DNA of 21,554 nucleotides from Holosporales bacterium (GTDB lineage: Bacteria; Pseudomonadota; Alphaproteobacteria; BNTO01): positions 1 to 21,554 of the forward strand of contig JAIRNW010000016.1 in the NCBI GenBank assembly GCA_031257795.1. The letters are read 5' to 3'. Both the position numbers and the translations under genes were made by a program. Below are positions 5,946 to 13,692 of the stretch, piece by piece (position 1 is the first letter of the stretch; each line of letters begins with the position of its first letter). Under the pieces are notes generated by a model. It was not told where the DNA came from, did not search any database, and worked only from the letters and a program-made list of their open reading frames with translations.

Positions 5946-7136
5946 GTGCTCGTTGATTATGCGGCGTTTGGAATGGCATGGATGCATTACGGATCAATTG
6001 ACTCCTTATACGGAGAGTACCCCGACGAATTCTTCGTAGGATTCATCGAATATGGCAAAGAGTTTGCCACAAAGATTATTACAGAGAAGCAGTACTGTTT
6101 GTTTGACCCAATGATAAGCGATTGGTCTTGTCATTTGAGGGCGGTGTGGTTGTGCTGCCTGCTAAAAAGCGCGACGCTTGACGCCCTCACGGACGAGGAT
6201 TTTATTTTTTTCGGCTTTTCGCGCCTGCTGAGCGAATCGGCAGTTTTTGTTCAACACGACATTGTGCACGCCCCCTTAAAAACCAGAACGTCGTATTGGC
6301 CGCCTTCGATCGCGCGGCTCAACAAAACCCGACAGGTCGAGATTTTCGGAAGGGCGAAGGAGTTCGTGGCGTTCCGGGTTTTGCACGATCTATATAGGTG
6401 GTTTGAGGAAGTTCCGGCGGAATACATTGCGCCGAGCATTGATCTGAAAAAATCCGAGAGGATCGCGATAAAAAGGGAGCTTCTTGCCCTGTTTTCCAAA
6501 CCTCAGTTCATCTCGTTTTCCGGCGTCTTGACCCCGATGCTGCCCTTTTTCCACGGCTCTTTGGTCGTTTTCAGCCTTGCGGCCTCGCGCGGGATCCACT
6601 GCCACAACATAACGAGAGATTTGGTGGCGAACAGCTCGGCTCCTGCGGGTTTTTCACTCGTTAATTCCAGGATAGACAGCTTTTGTTGTGAAAACTCAGC
6701 ATGCAATTGGAGTTTGGCCAAAAGCCAGAAGGAGGACGAGCCGTCCGTCATCGTGGAGACGTACCGTTTTCATGCGCAAACGGACAACTGCAAAAATGAC
6801 GTTGAAAGCTTTCTAAAAGAGAAGACGACGAGTGACCTGACCTACGTGGATTTTATTTATCTTTTGATGGCCACGCATGAATTATTCCCGAATCGCGCGG
6901 ACTCCATGAATACAGATGCGCCCACGTCAGCGGATTTTGGAAGGGAATCGAACAAAGTAATGGAGAGCTACAAAACGTACGGCAACGCGTTCGGCATCCG
7001 CGCCAGCAGATTCATTTCTGACTTGTATTACTCAATGGTCGAAGATCCATACAGGGCAATGCTCCCTAGACCAACCCTCTTCGACATATCCCACATCAAA
7101 AGCGGCTCACTGCTGGAGGCTTTTCAGCATGTATAG
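5946..7136 (+). CDS. Unknown soluble protein, likely 5'-truncated by a frameshift
   Basis: A 396-residue frame from a GTG at 5946 (ATG alternative at 5973) to the stop at 7134-7136. I do not recognise the family. It is rich in aromatic residues (FFVGFIEYGKEF; LHDLYRWFEEVPAEYIAP) and Cys (CCENSACNW), with no clear signal peptide and one moderately hydrophobic stretch (about 195-215, FSGVLTPMLPFFHGSLVVF). The same frame is open back to 5799 and reads like protein there (LWNKVFPCTNISQHAF). An ATG at 5761 opens MNQEKLLTQKISEPALYLQE in another frame and stops at 5824-5826. One extra A near 5817-5820 would join them into one protein about 60 residues longer, so the annotated start may be wrong. The 3' end overlaps the next gene by 8 bp, so the two are probably translated together. 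Confidence 0.7.
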   Translation: MLVDYAAFGMAWMHYGSIDSLYGEYPDEFFVGFIEYGKEFATKIITEKQYCLFDPMISDWSCHLRAVWLCCLLKSATLDALTDEDFIFFGFSRLLSESAVFVQHDIVHAPLKTRTSYWPPSIARLNKTRQVEIFGRAKEFVAFRVLHDLYRWFEEVPAEYIAPSIDLKKSERIAIKRELLALFSKPQFISFSGVLTPMLPFFHGSLVVFSLAASRGIHCHNITRDLVANSSAPAGFSLVNSRIDSFCCENSACNWSLAKSQKEDEPSVIVETYRFHAQTDNCKNDVESFLKEKTTSDLTYVDFIYLLMATHELFPNRADSMNTDAPTSADFGRESNKVMESYKTYGNAFGIRASRFISDLYYSMVEDPYRAMLPRPTLFDISHIKSGSLLEAFQHV

Positions 7137-8322
7137 AACGTTTAACTGGATAGTCCCGGTCATCAGCATCATCATGTTTTCCAACATGCCAGTGCTTCAA
7201 ATAGGGAGGGAGATAGTGGTCTCCTCCGGCTTGGTTGGCGGGGTTTTGATGGTGTTTAGCTGTTGTTATGTGTTCTATTTTGTCTCTTCGATCATCATAA
7301 AATCTGTTGTTGGTGGGAAAAGGGGGATCTTCCAAACTGTTGAAGAGTTTTTCGGAAAAAGAGGGGCAATAGTGTGCGTGGCCTTAGTTATTTGCGTTTT
7401 CTGTATGTGGTTTGTTATACAATTCAGATTTCTGAAGGATTCACTTTTCCTTTTCTACTCCAGGCCGGAACTATCCCAATTAGCCGTATTTCAGAGCTTT
7501 TTGCTGTATTTGTTGTGTGTTTCCTTGGTTGTCGCGTCGCACTATAGCTTCCTTATTTGTTCGGCGGTTTCAACCGTCGGGAATGTGTTGTCTATCATAT
7601 ACATCGCCTACACATTCTTTATGAGCATTAGGTTGCAAGACGTGAGGCTGTATACGAATTCATTTGATTTGCACATGGCCCTCCCGTTGCTGAACAACCT
7701 TCTGACCACGGTTTTTGCCGTTCCGATATTCTATAAATCGAACGTTGTTTACAAAAACACAAAATTGAATTTGAAATTAGTTTACTTCGTTTTTCTGCCT
7801 TTCCTTGTTGTGCTCGGGATGATTTTTGGTTTTTTGAGCCCGGATGGACCGGATTTTATGCATTTTTGCTTGAATCATCCCAAAATACCACGCGCCATCA
7901 TCCTGACGTACCTTCTATCGAGCATGTGTTTTATCAATATGCTGAACCTTTATCTGTCTTCTGGCTTCGTGACTTATATCACGAAAGTGGAGGGGAGAGT
8001 TTTACCAATAGCATTAGTGGTGCTGCTGTGTATTGGTCTCTTTTTCATACAAAATTTAGAAAGTGTTCTGCATTTTTTCATCGCCAGCATAGCGACAATG
8101 GTTTCAATGATCGTAACCAAGTCTGCAATCAAGCAATATCAAGACAACAGCGAGTTTAGAAGAAACAACATTATTTCGTTATTTATTTCTACAATTATCC
8201 TTTTCTTTTGCAAAATGAACTGGATAAAAATTACCGGTCTGCTGTTTTTCGACGCAGTGATAATCGCGCTGCTGTTCTCCGTGCACGCCTATAGGGCTGA
8301 TGAGGCAAAGGCAGAGCAGTAA
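7129..8322 (+). CDS. Polytopic inner-membrane protein, possibly an amino acid permease-like transporter
   Basis: 397 residues with about 11-12 hydrophobic segments, near 6-28, 33-57, 77-97, 119-141, 143-165, 185-203, 214-236, 252-275, 290-308, 312-332, 345-363 and 367-388. The size and number of segments fit the APC/amino acid permease superfamily, but I see no diagnostic motif, so transport is inference. The ATG at 7129 lies inside the end of the upstream unknown gene (8-bp overlap), which implies translational coupling and a possible joint function. The TAA stop coincides with the TAACtCAG left end of a B repeat fragment, so the present C-terminus may have been set by the repeat. Confidence 0.75.
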   Translation: MYRTFNWIVPVISIIMFSNMPVLQIGREIVVSSGLVGGVLMVFSCCYVFYFVSSIIIKSVVGGKRGIFQTVEEFFGKRGAIVCVALVICVFCMWFVIQFRFLKDSLFLFYSRPELSQLAVFQSFLLYLLCVSLVVASHYSFLICSAVSTVGNVLSIIYIAYTFFMSIRLQDVRLYTNSFDLHMALPLLNNLLTTVFAVPIFYKSNVVYKNTKLNLKLVYFVFLPFLVVLGMIFGFLSPDGPDFMHFCLNHPKIPRAIILTYLLSSMCFINMLNLYLSSGFVTYITKVEGRVLPIALVVLLCIGLFFIQNLESVLHFFIASIATMVSMIVTKSAIKQYQDNSEFRRNNIISLFISTIILFFCKMNWIKITGLLFFDAVIIALLFSVHAYRADEAKAEQ

Positions 8323-8357
8323 CTCAGCCACAAAAAGTTCGCGAGTTCAGCGAGGCG
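8320..8357 (+). repeat. Family B left-end fragment at the stop of the membrane protein gene
   Basis: TAACTCAGCCACAAAAAGTT followed by CGCGAGTTCAGCGAGG matches the B left end TAACCCAGTCACAAAAAGTT + TGTGGGTTCGTCGAGC at 21218. The first TAA is the stop codon of the preceding gene. Confidence 0.6.
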
Positions 8358-8400
8358 GCGCAAAGCTTGCCACCGGGAACACGCAGATTTTTTCGGCTTT

Positions 8401-8672
8401 AGAACCCGTTGACATAATGATTTAAATTGAGGATTTTTCAAGAGAAGCGGAGTGTACTAAACATACATGAGTTTCGAACCAGATTCGACGCAGAAAAGAC
8501 CAATTTAAATCATTGGACCTCTTTCGAAACCTTCAAAATCAGAATTTTGGGAAGGAGACACGGAGCACAGAAGCGGAGCGTACAGATGTACGTGAGTTTC
8601 GAACCGGATTGACGTACCCAAAATTCTGATTTTGACGAGTTTGGAAAGAGGTCCATTATGTCAACGGGTTCT
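8401..8672 (+). repeat. Family C/D palindrome split by an inserted A element
   Basis: The left arm is 8401-8429: agaacccgttgacataatg (D part) plus atttaaattg (C part). The perfectly complementary right arm comes in two pieces, CAATTTAAATCAT (8501-8513) and TATGTCAACGGGTTCT (8657-8672), with A copy 3 between them. Joined, the pieces form a 29-bp perfect inverted repeat around an interior with AGAGAAGCGGAGTGTACTAA and ATTCGACGCAGAAAAG. It fills the 360-bp gap 8323-8682 together with the B fragment at 8320; short open frames inside are not genes. Confidence 0.9.
8515..8654 (+). repeat. Palindromic element family A, copy 3, intergenic, nested in C/D
   Basis: 140 bp from GGACCTCTTTCGAAACCTTC to TTTGGAAAGAGGTCC. 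The interior has GGAGACACGGAGCACAGAAG. It is two bases shorter at the central palindrome (TACAGATGTA in place of TACTTAGATGTA). Flanks are ATT on both sides. Confidence 0.94.
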
Positions 8673-8682
8673 TAGAGCCTTA

Positions 8683-9390
8683 TCAGAACACATTACAACT
8701 GACTGCTGCCTCTGGCTCTGGCGGAAGCTTCAACTGTCGACCGTCTATAAGATATGCCCGCCAGCCGACATAACGCGTACACCTCGAAACGACAATATGT
8801 GAGGAAGCTAAAATTTCTTCGTATCTTTTCCCCTTATTCCCCTCTATAGCTGAACTGCAACTCGCGCAAAAATGAGCCACACATTCCGGGAACGAATGAC
8901 CAGCCGCCACCGTCCACGCACGCCGAAAAAAGTCGCGACAATCACCATATCCCAAGACGCGAAACAAATTGAAGATGCGCGCTCTCAGAGCATTTGCTTC
9001 TTCCTCTTTCATAGAGCAAAGACGTAGATACAGAGCGCCCAAAAACACTCTAAAAACGGTGTTGTCCTTGTTATCGCCATTATATAAATCAAACAACGGC
9101 GTTCCACTGTTATTCTTTAGAATCTGCAGAACACCATCCCCGTGCGGTATTTCAAATAAATCTTGGGCTAGTGCCTCTTTTTCCTGTCTATTAAGATTGA
9201 TACCATCAAAATCACTTACGGTCACTTGCACTTGAGATTGGCAAGCCTCGCATAAGCACTCTAATAACGCATTTTTCCAGTTAACGGAAGACATCGTGTC
9301 AAGATCTAATTCGGCCGTTACAATTCTTGTAGCTGTTGCAACATTCACACACGACGCGCACAAACCTAACATAAAAAACAACTTTTTCAC
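8683..9390 (-). CDS. Exported Cys-containing protein, unknown function
   Basis: The GTG at 9390 is chosen because AGAGGTGG (plus-strand 9394-9401) lies just upstream as a ribosome-binding site and because it places a clean signal peptide at the start (VKKLFFMLGLCASCVNVATA). A longer frame to 9438 exists but would bury that signal. The mature ~215 residues contain several Cys (ECLCEACQ; CAHFCASC-like VAHFCASCSS near 180; SRCTRYVGWRAYLID), suggesting disulfides in the periplasm. No family is recognised. It stands alone, divergent from yidD. The other exported Cys-containing proteins at 14834-16667 share its style but not obvious sequence. Confidence 0.7.
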   Translation of the reverse strand: MKKLFFMLGLCASCVNVATATRIVTAELDLDTMSSVNWKNALLECLCEACQSQVQVTVSDFDGINLNRQEKEALAQDLFEIPHGDGVLQILKNNSGTPLFDLYNGDNKDNTVFRVFLGALYLRLCSMKEEEANALRARIFNLFRVLGYGDCRDFFRRAWTVAAGHSFPECVAHFCASCSSAIEGNKGKRYEEILASSHIVVSRCTRYVGWRAYLIDGRQLKLPPEPEAAVSCNVF

Positions 9391-9545
9391 TTTCCACCTC
9401 TGTATTAAAAATAAAAAACTCATAATGGATTGTGCCATAAAAAATATTAAAGATTAGTGTACTCCATCACCAATTCTTCCAGCAACTTGATATAATCCGA
9501 AGGAATGGAACAAATACTGAATGACAGGGTGATAGCAGGGAACTT

Positions 9546-9917
9546 ATGAAAAAGCTACGTAGAACCACAGAGAGAACTGCACGCGTGAAATTCTCGCGGA
9601 ACCGTACGGTGCGTTGTACCGGGCATGCCGAGCGGCCAGACCAGTATGCAACCTTTTTATGGCTGAGGCTAGCTATCAGAGGGATTAGGTTGTACCAGAG
9701 TGTATTTGCTACCTTAACTTCTGGAAAGTGCAGATTCACACCATCTTGCTCTGAATACGCGATAGGAGCCCTTGAAAAACACGGGCTCTTGAGAGGGAGC
9801 ATTTTAGCCGCAAAACGCATTTTGCGCTGTCATTGGAGTATGCGCAAGCTGGATAAATCAATGGGAGAAACCTGGGGGTACGACCCTGTTCCTCTGCGCG
9901 ACATCAAGAAATCGTAA
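9546..9917 (+). CDS. yidD: YidD, membrane protein insertion efficiency factor
   Basis: YidD is a small membrane-associated protein that assists YidC-dependent insertion. The core is unmistakable: IRLYQSVFATL-TSGKCRFTPSCSEYAIGAL, then EKHGLLRGSILAAKRILRCH and the closing GYDPVP. Conserved cysteines C-R-F-T-P-S-C-S and the later RC are present. The frame is 123 residues; typical YidD is 70-90, so about 40 basic residues (MKKLRRTTERTARV...) precede the core, unless translation starts further in. Near identity of the core to the family makes the call secure. The usual neighbours (rnpA, rpmH, yidC) are not in this window. TATAAT at 9491-9496 may be a -10 box, but no good -35 is seen. Confidence 0.93.
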   Translation: MKKLRRTTERTARVKFSRNRTVRCTGHAERPDQYATFLWLRLAIRGIRLYQSVFATLTSGKCRFTPSCSEYAIGALEKHGLLRGSILAAKRILRCHWSMRKLDKSMGETWGYDPVPLRDIKKS

Positions 9918-9938
9918 CCAAGCAGAAGTAATCAATAT

Positions 9939-10382
9939 TTATTTCTTAACAAAACCAGAAACTAACGCCCCAATAAAATTCTCCAAATTCGTCGACGACT
10001 TTGTGAATGCAAAAGCATCCCCTTCCGCCAAGAAATCCTCGGCTCCGCCTGGCACAATCTCAACAAACTTATCGCCCATAATTCCGGCCGATTTGATTTC
10101 TAAAGAGGAATCCCTAGGAATACTGATGCTTTTCTCTACCTTAATAGAGAGAATTACCTGAAAATCTTTGTCGAAAGTAATTCCGGAAACGGCCCCAACC
10201 CTTACTCCTCCGATTTTCACTTCGCTGTTAACCACAATTCCTTCAACTGATTCGAAGGACGCTGTGTAAGTTACCCCGCTGCTCGGTTGTTTTGATGACG
10301 TAACGTATCCAACAGAAACGGACACAATTGCAACAACAACAACAAGCAAACCAACAATAGTTTCAATGACGCTGCGATTCAT
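9939..10382 (-). CDS. mlaD: MlaD-like outer-membrane lipid asymmetry protein (MCE domain)
   Basis: MlaD is the periplasmic MCE-domain, membrane-anchored part of the Mla phospholipid transporter. Here MNRSVIETIVGLLVVVVAIV gives the N-terminal anchor. The MCE domain follows: VTYTASFESVEGIVVNSEVK, then IGGVRVGAVSGITF, SIPRDSSLEIKSAGIMGDKF and VEIVPGG. The 147-residue length is normal for MlaD. The start is placed at the ATG at 10382; a TTG four codons earlier is also open. MlaE, MlaF and MlaC are not adjacent, so the gene is isolated from its partners here. It converges with yidD with about 20 bp between stops. Confidence 0.9.
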   Translation of the reverse strand: MNRSVIETIVGLLVVVVAIVSVSVGYVTSSKQPSSGVTYTASFESVEGIVVNSEVKIGGVRVGAVSGITFDKDFQVILSIKVEKSISIPRDSSLEIKSAGIMGDKFVEIVPGGAEDFLAEGDAFAFTKSSTNLENFIGALVSGFVKK

Positions 10383-10539
10383 ATGTAAATACAAAACAGG
10401 AATCTATACACTCATTGTACAACGAAGTAAATTAAAAAGCAAATAAAACTCAACCTGCACAACTCTTAGTGACGATGTTACTTAAAAACGCTCCGAACAC
10501 GACTGTACTCCATTGACGTAAGGCCATTCAATTCAAAAC

Positions 10540-10653
10540 GTATACCAAGTCTCAAAGCCGAGCGCCGGATCAATAAACCCACAAAATGTCAACTTCTGCG
10601 CTCTGTTTCTCCTGAAAAATCCTCAATTTAAATCTTATGTCAACGTGTTCTTA
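10540..10653 (-). repeat. Chimeric element: B left arm joined to C/D right half
   Basis: GTATACCAAGTCTCAAAG (from 10540) is a B end. From about 10588 the sequence is C/D: TTCTGCGCTCTGTTTCTCCT, GAAAAATCCTCAATTTAAAT, then CTTATGTCAACGTGTTCT. On the minus strand the D end AGAACACGTTGA supplies the last two codons and the stop of pntB. The partner ATTTAAATTG arm is absent. The remainder of the 10383-10539 gap shows no gene. Confidence 0.7.
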
Positions 10654-12055
10654 GTGATGCGGCAACGCCATCGCAGACCTTTTTCGCGTCGCCCAGTATC
10701 ATGACGGTGTTTGGCCTGTAAAAGAGCTCATTTTCCACGCCGGCATACCCCGTCCCGAGCGACCTCTTCACAAACAGCACAATCCCAGCCTTCTCCACAT
10801 CGAAGATCGGCATTCCGTATATGGAAGAGGACGGATCACTGTGCGCGGCCGGATTGGTTATATCATTGGCCCCAATCACAAAAGCCACATCCGTGGAGGC
10901 GAAATCGTTGTTTATCTCCTCCAAATCGAAAACATCCTCGTACGGCACCTTCGCCTCGGCCAGCAACACGTTCATGTGCCCAGGCATTCTCCCAGCCACC
11001 GGGTGAACCGCGTACCGCACGCGCACCCCGCTGCCCCTCAGCTTTTCTGCGATGTCGTATATAACGTGCTGCGCCCTGGCGACGGCCATGCCATATCCAG
11101 GCACAATTATCACGCTTGAAGCGTTCTGGAGGATGAAGGCCGCCTCTTCTTGGCTCCCTATTTTCGCGGCGGCCTTAGAGGCGACAGCGCTTGCGTCACT
11201 CGCCGCGCAATTTTCATCCGAACCACAGGCTCGACGCGCCCCAATGCCGCTCCACAAAACGCTTCCGAGCGAGCGATTCATGTTTTTACACATGATATGG
11301 CTCAAAATTGTGCCGCTCGCTCCAACTAACGCTCCAGTTATAATGAGAAGGTGGTTGTTGATTGTGAAGCCAGTCGCCGCCGCCGCCCAGCCGGAAAACG
11401 AATTCAGGATAGAGACGACGACCGGCATATCGGCTCCTCCAACTTGACGAACGACCATGATGCCAAGGATAGCGGCAAAGGTGGTGAGTGCGTAGAAAGG
11501 CAGCGCGGAACCGCTTCCAACAAAATAACAAAAGGAAAGCATGATACTCCCGACAACCTCGAGGAATTCCCACGGCATCGCTCTGCTTTGCCGCAAAACC
11601 CCGCACAATTTCAAGAACGCCACGATTGAGCCAGTGAAGGTTAGCGCTCCGATTACGGTACCAATGCCTATTTCGGCCAGATTGATAAACTTTAGGCCGC
11701 CTTCGCCTCCTGCAGAGAGCCCAAAGACGTGCGGGGAGAGCAGCGTTGCCGCGCAAACCAAAACTGCCGCTAGCCCGATGAGGCTATGGAATGCGGCCAC
11801 AAGCTGCGGCAGTGCCGTCATCTCTATTTTGCGCGAAATCGCCAGGCCGCCCGCGCCGCCAATTGCGATTGCGCCGAATATGTAGGGCAATTTGGCTGGT
11901 GAGCAGAAGAGCAGCGACGTCCCGACAGCCACGCACATGCCGACCGCTCCGAGCCTGTTTCCGAGCTGGGCGGAGATTGGGGAGGCTAACCCGCGCAAAG
12001 ACAGGATGAAAAGCAGGCCCGCCGCTAAAAACAGCATTTGATGGAGTAGTGTCAT
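10640..12055 (-). CDS. pntB: NAD(P) transhydrogenase subunit beta
   Basis: PntB couples proton entry to hydride transfer from NADH to NADP+. The 471 residues hold the membrane domain II (about eight to nine hydrophobic segments in residues 1-265), a linker, and the NADP-binding domain III with PGYGMAVARAQ at 319-329, VHPVAGRMPGHMNVLLAEA and FVIGANDITNPA, all classic PntB motifs. The ATG overlaps the dnaJ stop by 4 bp (ATGA), so it is translated by coupling to dnaJ. PntA, the partner subunit, is not in the window. The final residues RTR and the stop overlap the D arm of a repeat, but the length is normal. This region is richer in GC than its surroundings. Confidence 0.95.
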   Translation of the reverse strand: MTLLHQMLFLAAGLLFILSLRGLASPISAQLGNRLGAVGMCVAVGTSLLFCSPAKLPYIFGAIAIGGAGGLAISRKIEMTALPQLVAAFHSLIGLAAVLVCAATLLSPHVFGLSAGGEGGLKFINLAEIGIGTVIGALTFTGSIVAFLKLCGVLRQSRAMPWEFLEVVGSIMLSFCYFVGSGSALPFYALTTFAAILGIMVVRQVGGADMPVVVSILNSFSGWAAAATGFTINNHLLIITGALVGASGTILSHIMCKNMNRSLGSVLWSGIGARRACGSDENCAASDASAVASKAAAKIGSQEEAAFILQNASSVIIVPGYGMAVARAQHVIYDIAEKLRGSGVRVRYAVHPVAGRMPGHMNVLLAEAKVPYEDVFDLEEINNDFASTDVAFVIGANDITNPAAHSDPSSSIYGMPIFDVEKAGIVLFVKRSLGTGYAGVENELFYRPNTVMILGDAKKVCDGVAASLRTR

Positions 12056-13212
12056 TGTCTCTCGAAAAAGTCTTTTAATTTAGAGAAGAAAGAGGTGGAG
12101 TTTGGGCTGTTTTCTGTCAGCTTCCCGGCGTCTTCGAATTCTTGCAGCAATTCTTTTTGCCTTTTTGTTAACTTAACAGGTGTTTCCACGACCACGTCGA
12201 CGAGCAAGTCCCCAAAAGAGCTTCCCCTCAGTACGGGCATTCCTTTCCCTTTTATTCTTAGGCGCTCTCCGGTTTGCACGCCAGCTGGGATCTTTAGCGC
12301 CGTTTTTTGTTTATCAAGCGACACGACCTCGACCTCCCCTCCGAGGGAGGCTGAAACCATGGAGATTGGCATGCTGCAGATCAAATTATTGCCGTCTCTT
12401 TGGAAGACTTTGTGCTTGCTAACGGAGACGAAGACGAACAAATCGCCCGCTTTCCCACCGCGCACGCCGGCCTCGCCCTCTTCGGAGAAGCGGATTTTCG
12501 TGTTATCTTGCACGCCCCTTGGGATGGCGACGTCCAGAGTTTTATCGGAATATGCGCGGCCGGCTCCGTTGCAGCACGGGCATGGGTTTTTGATGACCGC
12601 GCCGCTTCCGTGGCACATCGAGCACGTTCTTTCGATGCTGATGAAGCCCTGGTGAGAGATTGTGCTGCCGACGCCTTTGCAGGCGGTGCACACAGTTGAT
12701 TTTTTGTCTTTGGTGCCGGTTCCGTCGCATTCCGCGCATTTGCTTGGAACGTGGTACCTGACAGTGATGTTCTTGCCACAGAAGGCCTCTTCGAGCGATA
12801 TTGTGACATCAACGCGCACATCCCCGCCGCGCGCTGCTGCTGAGCGTTTTTTTGAGGCGCCGCCTCCGAAGCCGAACATGTCGCCGAGGACGTCCTCGAA
12901 GTTGAAGCCGGCGAAACCGCCAAAGTCGAACCCGCCGTTGCCGCCCCAACCGCCTGGGTCTCCGGCCCCACCTGTGGCGCGGCCTCCTCCGTCGAAGGCG
13001 GCTGAGCCGTAGCGGTCATACGCGGCCTTCTTTTGGGGGTCTTTCAGGACCTCGTACGCCTCATTTATTTCCTTGAATTTTTTCTCGGCGTCTTTGTCGC
13101 CATGATGGCGGTCTGGGTGGAATTCCATCGCCAACTTTCTGTATGCTTTTTTTATTTCTTGCTCTGTGGCCGTTTTGGGGAGGCCAAGAGCACTATAATA
13201 CTCTTTAGACAT
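12052..13212 (-). CDS. dnaJ: Chaperone DnaJ (Hsp40)
   Basis: DnaJ delivers substrates to DnaK and stimulates its ATPase. In order: the J domain with H32-P33-D34 (residues 1-70), a Gly/Phe-rich linker (about 74-118), four zinc-binding CxxCxGxG motifs at C159/C162, C175/C178, C197/C200 and C211/C214, and the C-terminal substrate-binding domains to 386. The length is normal for a class I DnaJ. The start ATG lies 9 bp after the rpsO stop, and the stop overlaps pntB by 4 bp, making an rpsO-dnaJ-pntB unit. DnaK and GrpE are not adjacent, and no heat-shock promoter was recognised. Confidence 0.97.
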   Translation of the reverse strand: MSKEYYSALGLPKTATEQEIKKAYRKLAMEFHPDRHHGDKDAEKKFKEINEAYEVLKDPQKKAAYDRYGSAAFDGGGRATGGAGDPGGWGGNGGFDFGGFAGFNFEDVLGDMFGFGGGASKKRSAAARGGDVRVDVTISLEEAFCGKNITVRYHVPSKCAECDGTGTKDKKSTVCTACKGVGSTISHQGFISIERTCSMCHGSGAVIKNPCPCCNGAGRAYSDKTLDVAIPRGVQDNTKIRFSEEGEAGVRGGKAGDLFVFVSVSKHKVFQRDGNNLICSMPISMVSASLGGEVEVVSLDKQKTALKIPAGVQTGERLRIKGKGMPVLRGSSFGDLLVDVVVETPVKLTKRQKELLQEFEDAGKLTENSPNSTSFFSKLKDFFERQ

Positions 13213-13221
13213 ATATACGCG

Positions 13222-13491
13222 CTATTTACGTAACCCAAGCCTTTCGATCAAATTTTTGTACCTAGATTCTGCGAGTTTTTTCAAATAAGAGAGCAAGCGC
13301 CTCCGAGCCCCAACCATCATCAGCAAACCGCGCCTTGAGTGGAAATCCTTGTGGTGAGATTTCATATGCTCTGTCAGATTACTGATTCTCGCAGTCAAAA
13401 CGGCAACCTGCACCTCAACAGAACCAACATCGCCCTCTCTAGTGGCAAAGGTTTTGATTAACTCTTGTTTTCTTTCTTTTGTTATTGACAT
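13222..13491 (-). CDS. rpsO: 30S ribosomal protein S15
   Basis: 89 residues, the standard S15 length, reading MSITKERKQELIKTFATREG, then GSVEVQVAVLTARISNLTEH and FHSRRGLLMMVGARRRLLSYL. S15 binds 16S rRNA early in small-subunit assembly. The start at 13491 is fixed by GGAGGAG just upstream; a further ATG four codons earlier overlaps that ribosome site and is rejected. It is followed at 9 bp by dnaJ. The common rpsO-pnp pairing is not seen here. Confidence 0.97.
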   Translation of the reverse strand: MSITKERKQELIKTFATREGDVGSVEVQVAVLTARISNLTEHMKSHHKDFHSRRGLLMMVGARRRLLSYLKKLAESRYKNLIERLGLRK

Positions 13492-13568
13492 TAACTCCTC
13501 CATTCACTTTAAGAACCAACAGGCTCTACTTCCAAAGTCTCAATACCAAAGGACTCCATATACGGACG

Positions 13569-13692
13569 TACCCAGTCATCAAAAGATTTGAAGGCAGGCG
13601 CCTAGAAGCACAGGCGCAGAGCTGTACTTAATGTACTGCTCAGGCCTAGCATCGAAGCAACGACCCCGCAAACTTTCGGGGGCTGGGTATAC
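13569..13692. repeat. Palindromic element family B, intergenic rpsO-truB
   Basis: The left arm TACCCAGTCATCAAAAGATTTG pairs loosely with CAAACTTTCGGGGGCTGGGTA at 13669-13689. The interior has GAAGCACAGGCGCAGAGCTG and TACTTAATGTACTGCTCAGG, nearly the same as the in-gene copy at 2198. It fills most of the 200-bp gap and touches the truB stop codon (TAG-TATACCC on the minus strand), so it could also act as a 3' stem-loop for truB transcripts. Confidence 0.88.

Noticed and set aside
8427..8612. A 61-codon plus-strand frame in the repeat island
   Set aside because: It lies entirely within C/D and A repeat sequence, has no ribosome site and no independent protein character.
9447..9553. Minus-strand open stretch ending SIPSDYIKLLEELVMEYTNL
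   Set aside because: It reads a little like the end of a real protein, but it is only about 33 codons after a TAG and has no start. At most it is a relic of a lost gene; not enough to annotate.
10711..13019. Many long open frames opposite or overlapping pntB and dnaJ
   Set aside because: This region is GC-rich, which opens spurious frames. pntB and dnaJ have full motif support and explain the sequence.
13504..13568. Possible promoter for rpsO-dnaJ-pntB
   Set aside because: No convincing -35/-10 pair was visible on the minus strand between the B element and rpsO.
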